Source of the DNA: an uncultured Gemmatimonadota bacterium
Lineage (GTDB): Bacteria; Gemmatimonadota; Gemmatimonadetes; Gemmatimonadales; GWC2-71-9
Assembly (NCBI GenBank): GCA_913009915.1
Contig: CAJVYZ010000249.1
Coordinates: 1 to 5,157, forward strand
DNA length: 5,157 bases
Direction of reading: 5' to 3'
Part shown: positions 1-5,157 of the stretch, in pieces
How positions within the stretch are numbered: position 1 is the first letter of the stretch
Layout of the letters: each line of letters begins with the position of its first letter
Notes under the pieces: generated by a model
The model's input: only the letters and a program-made list of their open reading frames with translations
Databases searched by the model: none
What the model was told of the DNA's origin: nothing
Program-made: the position numbers and the translations under genes

Positions 1-2
1 GG

Positions 3-1463
3 GGGGAGTCCGTGGAACTGGCCGACGCGTGGTCGATAACACTGCAGGCGGAGGCGGCTGTACGGCAGGAGGTGATGGACCAGGTCAACAACATGGCCTA
101 CGGGTATCCCGAGATGGCGGTCTATGACGACGTACACCAGGCCTTCGGCCCGCTGAACGGATGGCAGGTCGATCCGTACCGGGGCAACGCCGAGTTCTAT
201 ATGGGTTACGGCGACTACAACGTGGCGTTGACGGTGCCGGCGGGTTGGCTGATAGGCGCCACCGGCGTCCTGCAGAACGCCGATGAAGTACTCTCGCAAA
301 CGACGCGTGACCGCTTGGCCGAAGCGCGCCGCACCGGGGAGGTCGTCCGGGTGGTGACGGCGGAGGACCTGGGACCGGGCCGCGCCACGGCGGAAGGTGT
401 CGACGGCAAACTCACCTGGCGGTTCCACGCCGAGGGGGTGCGGGACTTCGCCTTCGGGCTGTCCGATCAGTTCCGCTGGGACGCCACCATCGCCCTGACC
501 GGCGACGTGAACGGCAACGGCCAGTCCGACACCACCAACATCTTTGCCTTCTACGGCCCCGACGCCGGTGCCTGGGATCGGTCGGCCGAGTTCGGCCGCC
601 ACTCCATCGAAACCCTGTCCCAGATGCTGTGGCCCTATCCCTATCCCCACATGACGGCCGTCCAGGGGCCCAACTCCTGTGGCGGGATGGAGTACCCCAT
701 GATGACGTGCATCGGCGGCACGCCCGACAGCGCAGGGCTCTACAGCGTCACGGTCCACGAGTTCGCCCACATGTGGTTCCCCATGCAGGTGGGTTCCGAC
801 GAGAAGCGGCACGCCTGGATGGACGAAGGCCTGACCCAGTTCAATGAATTCCGCGCCGAGGAAGAGCGCTGGGGCGAGTCCACTGAAGGACCAATGCTAG
901 GCTTCGTGTCGCAGTTCTACACCTCGGGCGGCGAAGTCGACCTGATGCGACGCGGCGACTTCTACCCCACCGGTGCCAGTTACGGGGTGGCCAGCTATTT
1001 CAAGATGGCCCGGAACCTCACCGCGCTCAGGGCCATTCTCGGTGAAGAGACCTTCAACGAGGCCTTCAGGGAGTACGGGCGTCGTTGGGTGCAGAAGCAC
1101 CCGACGCCCTACGACATGTGGAACACGTTCGAGGACATCAGTGGCCAGGATCTCGACTGGTTCTGGCGCACCTGGTTCTACGAAACGTGGACCCTCGACC
1201 AGCGTGTGGCCGAAGTAAGCACTGATGGCGGGTCCTCGACGATCGTCATCCGGGACGACGGCATGGCCCCGATGCCGGTGCTGCTCAGGCTGACCCGGGC
1301 CGACGGATCTACCGAGTCGCTGATGCTCCCGGTGGAGCCGTGGCTCGAGGGCGCCCGCGAGCAGAGCGTCACGGTCGACGGCGAAGTGATCAAGGTGGAG
1401 ATCGATCCCGATTGGGTCTTCACCGATGTGGACCGGGGCAATAATGTGTGGGAGAGGGAGTAG
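3..1463 (+). CDS. M1-family zinc metallopeptidase (aminopeptidase), 5'-truncated
   Basis: Zinc-dependent aminopeptidase of the M1 (gluzincin) family, expected to remove N-terminal residues from peptides. Residues are numbered from the GTG at 12. The zinc signature is clear: HEFAH at 249-253 and, after an 18-residue gap, Glu272, giving ligands His249, His253 and Glu272 with Glu250 as general base. GGMEYP at 224-229 is the counterpart of the GAMEN substrate-binding motif. Tyr324 is the likely transition-state tyrosine. DVNGNGQSD (165-173) looks like a calcium-binding loop. The C-terminal part (about 398-483) is a beta-rich tail ending in DVDRGNNVW, seen in a bacterial M1 subgroup. The frame is open to the left edge, and the preceding codons read Gly-Glu-Ser, continuing an N-terminal beta-domain, so the GTG at 12 is probably not the start. 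Most of the N-terminal domain and any signal peptide lie outside, so location cannot be judged. It converges on rho. Family assignment is sure; substrate is unknown. Confidence 0.93.
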   Translation, partial: GESVELADAWSITLQAEAAVRQEVMDQVNNMAYGYPEMAVYDDVHQAFGPLNGWQVDPYRGNAEFYMGYGDYNVALTVPAGWLIGATGVLQNADEVLSQTTRDRLAEARRTGEVVRVVTAEDLGPGRATAEGVDGKLTWRFHAEGVRDFAFGLSDQFRWDATIALTGDVNGNGQSDTTNIFAFYGPDAGAWDRSAEFGRHSIETLSQMLWPYPYPHMTAVQGPNSCGGMEYPMMTCIGGTPDSAGLYSVTVHEFAHMWFPMQVGSDEKRHAWMDEGLTQFNEFRAEEERWGESTEGPMLGFVSQFYTSGGEVDLMRRGDFYPTGASYGVASYFKMARNLTALRAILGEETFNEAFREYGRRWVQKHPTPYDMWNTFEDISGQDLDWFWRTWFYETWTLDQRVAEVSTDGGSSTIVIRDDGMAPMPVLLRLTRADGSTESLMLPVEPWLEGAREQSVTVDGEVIKVEIDPDWVFTDVDRGNNVWERE

Positions 1464-1469
1464 TCAATA

Positions 1470-1532
1470 GGGCGTAGGGCGTAGGGCGTAGGGCGTGGGG
1501 CGTGGGGCGTGGGGCGTGGGGCATAGCGCATA
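1470..1532 (+). repeat. G-rich 7-bp tandem array (GGGCGTA/GGGCGTG), possible G-quadruplex
   Basis: Nine heptamers in a row: three GGGCGTA (1470-1490), four GGGCGTG (1491-1518), then the decayed units GGGCATA (1519-1525) and GCGCATA (1526-1532). The array begins seven bases after the M1 stop codon. GGG runs separated by four bases (CGTA, CGTG) satisfy the usual G-quadruplex rule (four or more G3 tracts, loops of 1-7) on the + strand, which is the RNA-like strand of the M1 gene. Whether a quadruplex forms is inference. The unit spacing is far too short for a CRISPR. Confidence 0.9.
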
Positions 1533-1565
1533 ACGAACAGGCGTATACAAGGGTCCAGTAACGCC

Positions 1566-1592
1566 AACGGGGAGCCAATGGCTCCCCGTTTT
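1566..1592 (+). terminator. Intrinsic terminator hairpin after the M1 gene
   Basis: A perfect 11-bp stem (1566-1576 pairing with 1580-1590) closes a 3-base AAT loop, with a GC-rich core GGGGAGCC/GGCTCCCC. It runs into TTTT at 1589-1592, then C's. This is a Rho-independent terminator in the + direction for the M1 gene, although the T-tract is short. In the - direction the stem is followed by GGCGTTACTG with no T-tract, so it would be a poor intrinsic terminator for rho, but the hairpin could still protect the 3' end of that transcript. Confidence 0.72.
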
Positions 1593-1596
1593 CCCC

Positions 1597-1624
1597 CACG
1601 CCCAACGCCCTACGCCCCACGCCC
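1597..1624 (-). repeat. Inverted copy of the 7-bp array
   Basis: Four in-phase heptamers on the + strand: CACGCCC, AACGCCC, TACGCCC, CACGCCC. Read on the - strand they are GGGCGTG, GGGCGTA, GGGCGTT, GGGCGTG, the same family as the array at 1470-1532 but inverted. The array ends three bases before the rho stop codon. Together the arrays could pair as a long stem of about 28 bp, with a few mismatches or G-T wobbles, enclosing the terminator hairpin. Fold not calculated. Confidence 0.85.
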
Positions 1625-1627
1625 TCT

Positions 1628-2779
1628 TTAGATCCCTGCCACCATCACCTGCTGCACCAGTTCCTCATTGGACTTGGTGCGCTTCATGTAGGTCAGCAGT
1701 TGGGTCATGGCGTCGGCCGCCGGGAGGTCGGCCAGGCGTTGACGGATCTCGTGGGAGGCCTCGAGCATTTCGGGCGCCAGCAGGCGTTCTTCCTTCCGTG
1801 TCCCGCTCGCGTTGATGTCGATGGCGGGGTAGATCCGCCGCTCGGCGATGTCACGGTTCAGCACCAGTTCGCTGTTGCCGGTACCCTTGAACTCTTCGAA
1901 AATCACCTGGTCCATTCGCGAGTCGGTGTCGATCAGGGTGGTCCCGATAATGGTCAGCGAGCCGCCGCCTTGTCCCGGGTCCACATTGCGGGCGCTGCCG
2001 AGGAACTTCTTCGGTTTCTCCAGCGACGAAGCGTCGAGTCCGCCCGATAGCGTACGTCCCGTTCCCTTTTCGACCGTGTTGTAGGCCCGTGCCAGCCGGG
2101 TGATGGAATCGAGGATGATCACCACGTCCTCGCCCATCTCGACCCGCCGGCGCGCCCGTTCCACCACCAGCTCCGCGATGGCGATGTGCCGCTGTGGTGG
2201 GTGGTCGAAACTCGAGGCGATGACCTCGCCAAAACCGATCATCTCCATTTCGGTCACTTCTTCCGGCCGTTCGTCGACCAGCAGGATCATCAGCGTGGCG
2301 TCGGGGTAGTTCTTCGACACGCCTTCGGCAATCGCCTGCAGGACCATGGTCTTGCCGGCCTTGGCCGGTGCCACGATCAACGCCCGCTGCCCCTTACCCA
2401 ACGGGCACATCAGATCGATGATCCGGTTGGTGTAGTCGGGCTGCCCCAGCCGTTGGAGGTCACAATCGAGCATCAATTGTTCGTTCGGGTGGATAGCGGC
2501 CAAACGGTTGAAGTCCGGCCGGCCCTTTGCTTCCTGCGGCGGGCGGCCGTTGACCGATTCGACTTTGGTGAGCGGCGGGCTCTTGCCACGACCCGGAGCT
2601 TTGCCGACCGTGCCGGCGATCTCGTCACCCGATCGCAAGCCGAACTCGCGAATCAGGCGCTGGCGAACGTACAGGTCGCCGTTGGAAGGGAGATAGTTGG
2701 CCTCACGCCGGCGCAGAAATCCTGCGCCATTATCGGTCAACTCCAGAATACCGGAGGCGGTGTCGTTAGTCACGGGCAA
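1628..2779 (-). CDS. rho: Transcription termination factor Rho (short N-terminus)
   Basis: Hexameric RNA-dependent ATPase and helicase that terminates transcription. The 383 residues show a cold-shock-like primary RNA-binding domain (about 9-75, 'GFLRRREANYLPSNGDLYV'), a linker with 'GRPDFNRL' (87-93), and the RecA-like ATPase. Walker A is APAKAGKT (137-144). The catalytic Glu is in LLVDERPEEVTEM (Glu170). Walker B is VVIILDSITRLARAYN (219-234, Asp224). The Q-loop region is around 240-250, and EEFKGTGN (295-302) and SGTRKEE (325-331) are Rho hallmarks. E. coli Rho is 419 residues; this one lacks the N-terminal helical Rho_N domain. The start is a TTG at 2777-2779. The frame has no ATG, GTG or TTG between it and the upstream stop at 2831-2833, so the only alternative is GTG at 2771-2773. 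No well-placed Shine-Dalgarno is seen: AAGGA at 2797-2801 is 17 bases away. A three-residue insertion follows ARNV (263-266, 'DPGQGGG'). It is convergent with M1 and divergent from iadA. Stop TAA. Identity is sure, the exact start is not. Confidence 0.96.
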   Translation of the reverse strand: MPVTNDTASGILELTDNGAGFLRRREANYLPSNGDLYVRQRLIREFGLRSGDEIAGTVGKAPGRGKSPPLTKVESVNGRPPQEAKGRPDFNRLAAIHPNEQLMLDCDLQRLGQPDYTNRIIDLMCPLGKGQRALIVAPAKAGKTMVLQAIAEGVSKNYPDATLMILLVDERPEEVTEMEMIGFGEVIASSFDHPPQRHIAIAELVVERARRRVEMGEDVVIILDSITRLARAYNTVEKGTGRTLSGGLDASSLEKPKKFLGSARNVDPGQGGGSLTIIGTTLIDTDSRMDQVIFEEFKGTGNSELVLNRDIAERRIYPAIDINASGTRKEERLLAPEMLEASHEIRQRLADLPAADAMTQLLTYMKRTKSNEELVQQVMVAGI

Positions 2780-2989
2780 ACCACGTGTGCGAGTGGTCCT
2801 TGAAGGAGGCGGGCAGGCGCCCGCGGAGAATCATCTGCTATGAAGGCAGCCAACAGCCTGCCTGACGAAGGGTATGGAGATGATAACCTGATGTCATGGG
2901 CTCGGCTAGGCCCCGGGGCAAATCCCCCCGCCGACCTTGCCTGAGTATACTTCCACGCCAGTGCCCCCCCCCGCACCTCGGTACGCCCG
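2780..2989. other. Divergent intergenic region between rho and iadA
   Basis: These 210 bases separate the two divergent start codons and must carry signals for both genes. On the rho side there are two small inverted repeats: GCGGGC-AGGC-GCCCGC at 2809-2824 (6-bp stem, 4-base loop) and AGGCAG/CTGCCT at 2844-2849 and 2858-2863 (8-base loop). On the iadA side TCGGC (2902-2906) pairs with GCCGA (2930-2934) around GGGG/CCCC. A run of nine C's lies at 2974-2982. No convincing coding sequence, tRNA or riboswitch was seen. rho genes are autoregulated by leader attenuation in E. coli; whether these hairpins play such a role is speculation. Confidence 0.5.
2946..2951 (+). promoter_or_regulatory. Candidate -10 box for iadA-cphB
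   Basis: TATACT matches the sigma-70 -10 consensus TATAAT at five of six positions and lies 38 bases before the iadA ATG, which fits a short 5' leader. No -35 is recognisable at the usual spacing (2923-2928 is C-rich), and the upstream TG is one base too far for a proper extended -10. The call rests on one hexamer and position only. Confidence 0.3.
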
Positions 2990-4162
2990 ATGATACGACT
3001 GCTACGCAACGTGGATATTTTCGCCCCCGAGCCACTCGGGGTCAACCACCTGCTGGTGGCCGGGGAGCGGATCGTGTGGCTGGGGCCCCAGCTCCCTGAT
3101 CTGCCAGGGGCGCTCGGCGTGGAGACCCTCGACTTCGGGGGCCGGCGCGCCATCCCGGGGCTGATCGACGGGCATGTCCACGTGACTGGTGGTGGTGGGG
3201 AATCCGGGCCTGGCAGCAGGGTGCCGCCGCTCGCCGTCGGCGATCTCACCGGCGGTGGTATCACCACCGTTGTGGGGCTGTTGGGCACCGACGACACCAC
3301 GCGGGACACAGCATCCCTCCTGGCGACCACCCGAGGCTTGGTGTCCGAGGGGATATCGGCCTACTGCCTGACCGGCGGCTACCATCTCCCGCTGGTCACG
3401 CTGACGGGTGACGTCCGGGGTGACATCGTGCACATCGACCGGATCATCGGCGTCGGCGAGGTTGCCATCAGCGATCACCGGTCGAGCCAGCCATCGCTCC
3501 GCGAGCTGCTCCGCGTGGCGGCCGACGCGCACGTGGCCGGCATGATGGCCGGCAAGGCGGGCATCCTCCACCTCCACCTGGGTGACGGGCCACGTGGGCT
3601 GGACATGGTGGAGGAGGCCTTGGCCAAGAGCGACCTCCCGGCACGGGTATTCAACCCCACCCACGTCAATCGGAAGCGGGCTTTATTCGAGCAGGCCATC
3701 GGCTTGGCGCACGACGGCTGTACCATCGATCTGACCGCGTTCCCCGTCGCCGACGGAGAGGATGCCTGGTCCGCCGCCGCCGGCCTGGTGCGCTATCTCG
3801 ACAGCGAGGCACCGCCCGAGCGAGTGACGGTCAGTTCAGACGGCGGTGGTTGCCTCCCCGAGTTCGACGACCAAGGGCGCGTCGTCCGGATGGACATCGG
3901 GCGGCCCCACGCCCTCGTGGGAACGCTCAAAATCCTGCTAGATTCAGGACAGCCGCTCGAGCGGGTCCTCCCCGCGTTTACCAGCAACGTGGCGCGCATT
4001 CTGCGCCTGCCAGGCAAGGGGCGGCTGGGCCCGGGACGGGACGCCGACTTGGTCATCCTCGACGAACACGACACCATCAGCGACGTCATGGCCCGCGGGC
4101 GGTGGTACGTTCGCGACACTCAGCCAGTCGCGGCTGGGGCCTATGAAAGGAGTGGGGATTGA
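2990..4162 (+). CDS. iadA: Isoaspartyl (beta-aspartyl) dipeptidase IadA
   Basis: Binuclear metal amidohydrolase that cleaves beta-aspartyl dipeptides, including beta-Asp-Arg from cyanophycin and isoAsp dipeptides from damaged proteins; expected to be cytoplasmic. It has 390 residues, the same as E. coli IadA as I recall it, and aligns along its whole length. Visible active-site residues are HVH (His62, His64), GGGGE (Glu71), Tyr131 in GGYHLP, SDHR (161-164, Arg164), His196 in LHLGD, PTHVNR (His225, Arg228) and SSDG (Asp284). The position of the E. coli carbamylated lysine (Lys162, 'GVKCAISDHR') is occupied here by Glu157 ('GVGEVAISDHR'), so the bridging metal ligand is probably a glutamate. 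The ATG at 2990 aligns with the family N-terminus, but no clear Shine-Dalgarno precedes it (CCTCGGTACGCCCG). It shares the four bases TTGA with cphB, so the two are probably one operon. Identity is firm; the physiological role in cyanophycin breakdown is inferred from the neighbour. Confidence 0.96.
   Translation: MIRLLRNVDIFAPEPLGVNHLLVAGERIVWLGPQLPDLPGALGVETLDFGGRRAIPGLIDGHVHVTGGGGESGPGSRVPPLAVGDLTGGGITTVVGLLGTDDTTRDTASLLATTRGLVSEGISAYCLTGGYHLPLVTLTGDVRGDIVHIDRIIGVGEVAISDHRSSQPSLRELLRVAADAHVAGMMAGKAGILHLHLGDGPRGLDMVEEALAKSDLPARVFNPTHVNRKRALFEQAIGLAHDGCTIDLTAFPVADGEDAWSAAAGLVRYLDSEAPPERVTVSSDGGGCLPEFDDQGRVVRMDIGRPHALVGTLKILLDSGQPLERVLPAFTSNVARILRLPGKGRLGPGRDADLVILDEHDTISDVMARGRWYVRDTQPVAAGAYERSGD
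4146..4152 (+). promoter_or_regulatory. Shine-Dalgarno deciding the TTG start of cphB
   Basis: AAAGGAG ends six bases before the TTG at 4159-4161. The spacing is optimal for that codon and too long (12 bases) for the next in-frame TTG at 4165, so it fixes the start. It lies inside the last codons of iadA, consistent with coupled translation. Confidence 0.7.
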
Positions 4163-4987
4163 GTTTGCCAGAAAGTAGATCTGGGTCGTCGAGGGGGTTC
4201 ATCATTCCCGTTGGGGGCGCCGAGGAGAAGGTCGGCGATCCGGCCATCCTGAAACGGTTCGTCGAGTTGTGCGGCGGAAGCGACGCCCGGATCGCGGTCA
4301 TCCCGACCGCATCGCAACTACCGGACACTGGGACGCGCTACGAAGAAGTGTTCAAGGACCTCGGGGCTGGGCGCGTGCGTTCGCTCCCGTTCGAGTCCCG
4401 GGAGGACTGTCACCGAGAGGATTGGCTGCACAAGCTGCAGCGGGCGGATGGCATTTTTCTGACCGGGGGCAATCAGTTGCGGCTCAGTACCACGATCGGT
4501 GGAACGCCGGTGGCAAAGATGATCCGTACCCGAAACGCCGAAGGGGTGCACGTGGCCGGAACCTCGGCCGGCGCCGCGTTCCTGAGCGAACACATGATTG
4601 CTTTCGGCCAGGAAGGAGCCACGCCGAGGGCCGATCGGGTAACGCTCGCCCCCGGCTTGGGCCTGACCAACCGGGTCATCGTGGATCAGCACTTCCGCCA
4701 GCGGGGACGCCTGGGCCGGCTCCTTGCCGCGCTCGCCTACAATCCGTTCGCCGTCGGACTGGGGATGGACGAGGACACGGCCGGCTTCATCGGGCCTGAT
4801 GCTCGTCTCGACGTGTACGGGAGTGACGCCATCACCATCATCGATCCCTCGCACGTGCAATACACCTCGATGGACTCGGCCCACGAGGACGAAGCCGTTT
4901 GCATTATCGGGGTGCGGCTGCACATTCTCACGGAAGGGGCCTCCTTCGACCTCCACACCCGCGAGGCTTTCGCTCCGGCCGCGGTTG
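4159..4987 (+). CDS. cphB: Cyanophycinase (peptidase family S51), 3' end lost
   Basis: Serine exopeptidase that degrades the nitrogen reserve polymer cyanophycin (multi-L-arginyl-poly-L-aspartate) to beta-Asp-Arg dipeptides. The S51 features are FLTGGNQ (100-106), the nucleophile elbow GTSAGA (134-139, Ser136), DQHF (176-179, His178) and GMDEDTA (202-208, Glu205). Ser136, His178 and Glu205 sit at a constant offset of four from the Synechocystis CphB residues Ser132, His174 and Glu201. The DQHF-RQRGRLGR stretch (176-187) keeps the substrate-pocket Asp, Gln and three Arg, which favours true cyanophycinase over peptidase E. The start is TTG, overlapping the iadA stop, with AAAGGAG six bases upstream. 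Genuine sequence ends at codon 276 (Val). The frame stays open to 5022, but those last residues (IGRASCRERV) are encoded by sequencing adapter. Synechocystis CphB is about 271 residues, so probably only a short C-terminal piece is missing. Confidence 0.94.
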
Positions 4988-5045
4988 AGATCGGAAGAGC
5001 GTCGTGTAGGGAAAGAGTGTAGATCTCGGTGGTCGCCGTATCATT
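4988..5045. other. Illumina TruSeq universal (P5) adapter, reverse complement
   Basis: All 58 bases match, by reading, the reverse complement of the TruSeq universal adapter, from AGATCGGAAGAGC at 4988 to the flow-cell end CGCCGTATCATT at 5045. This is library sequence, not genome. The match is full length, so the assembler joined untrimmed read-through onto the end of cphB. Frames crossing it encode database-contaminant peptides such as GRASCRERV on the + strand and FFFNDTATTEIYTLSLHDALPI-like peptides on the - strand. Confidence 0.98.
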
Positions 5046-5157
5046 AAAAAAAAAAAACAATACATTCACGAACAACAAAAACAATGACACATCCATCCCT
5101 ATCACCCATGCTTCCCTACTCGCCCAGACGCCTCTCATCTTCTCTCTCCTCCCGCCC
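5046..5157. other. Read-past-adapter noise (poly-A plus G-poor sequence)
   Basis: Twelve A's (5046-5057) immediately follow the last adapter base, as happens when a sequencer reads past the end of a template. The remaining 100 bases (5058-5157) contain only seven G's and are A/C-rich and then C/T-rich, unlike the GC-rich, G-balanced genes before the adapter. No gene or signal should be annotated here. Confidence 0.9.

Noticed and set aside
1178..1567. Minus-strand open frame with a Pro/Arg-rich repetitive start (APRPTPHAPRPTPYALRP-like)
   Set aside because: Its repetitive part is only the 7-bp DNA array read in frame, and the rest is antisense to the well-supported M1 gene. No ribosome site or family resemblance.
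1470..1624. Repeat cluster as a CRISPR array
   Set aside because: Units are 7 bp with no spacers and no cas genes nearby; it is a tandem and inverted simple repeat.
2186..2803. 205-codon plus-strand frame opposite rho
   Set aside because: High-GC shadow frame; the opposite strand encodes a full Rho with all motifs, and the shadow has no recognisable domain.
2923..2942. A -35 box for the iadA promoter (for example TTGCCT at 2937-2942)
   Set aside because: TTGCCT is only three bases from the TATACT hexamer, and the region at the proper 17-base spacing is a C run with no similarity to TTGACA.
3002..3664. 220-codon minus-strand frame opposite iadA
   Set aside because: Shadow of a clearly conserved isoaspartyl dipeptidase; no domain and no start signal.
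4724..5047. Plus-strand open frame ending in ERRVGKECRSRWSPYH
   Set aside because: A second frame inside cphB whose ending is adapter-encoded; another typical contaminant tail.
5046..5057. Poly-A run as an mRNA tail or a terminator T-tract on the minus strand
   Set aside because: It directly abuts the last base of the adapter, so it is a sequencing artefact.
4737..5138. Minus-strand open frame of 133 codons across the contig end
   Set aside because: It begins in the read-past noise, crosses the poly-A run and adapter (giving the known contaminant peptide FFFNDTATTEIYTLSLHDALPI) and ends antisense to cphB.

Overview
The window is the end of a high-GC bacterial contig with three complete or near-complete genes and one gene cut by the left edge. 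The proteins suggest a Gram-negative, soil- or water-type phylum. An M1 metallopeptidase whose tail ends in 'DVDRGNNVW' and a short Rho made of the RNA-binding and ATPase domains both resemble Gemmatimonadota proteins as I remember them. That placement is inference only.

Layout: (1) About 3-1463 (+) is the catalytic and C-terminal part of an M1-family zinc aminopeptidase, cut at the 5' end. (2) 1464-1627 is a 164-base convergent gap. It holds a G-rich 7-bp tandem array (GGGCGTA/GGGCGTG), a perfect 11-bp hairpin followed by TTTT, and an inverted array of the same heptamer. (3) 1628-2779 (-) is rho, transcription termination factor. (4) 2780-2989 is a divergent intergenic region between rho and iadA, with only weak promoter candidates. 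(5) 2990-4162 (+) is iadA, isoaspartyl dipeptidase. (6) 4159 to about 4987 (+) is cphB, cyanophycinase, overlapping iadA by four bases. (7) 4988-5157 is not genomic: a perfect 58-base reverse complement of the Illumina TruSeq universal adapter, then a 12-base poly-A run, then G-poor sequence typical of reading past the end of a template.

The iadA-cphB pair forms a pathway. Cyanophycinase releases beta-Asp-Arg dipeptides from the storage polymer cyanophycin, and isoaspartyl dipeptidase splits them into aspartate and arginine. The overlap and the good Shine-Dalgarno in front of cphB suggest translational coupling. A cyanophycin synthetase gene (cphA) is not in the window; it could lie beyond the contig end.

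I do not see a previously undescribed biological system here. The points most worth a second look are the library adapter fused to the end of cphB, the G-rich tandem and inverted repeat cassette between the convergent genes, and an isoaspartyl dipeptidase with Glu where the E. coli enzyme has its carbamylated metal-bridging lysine.
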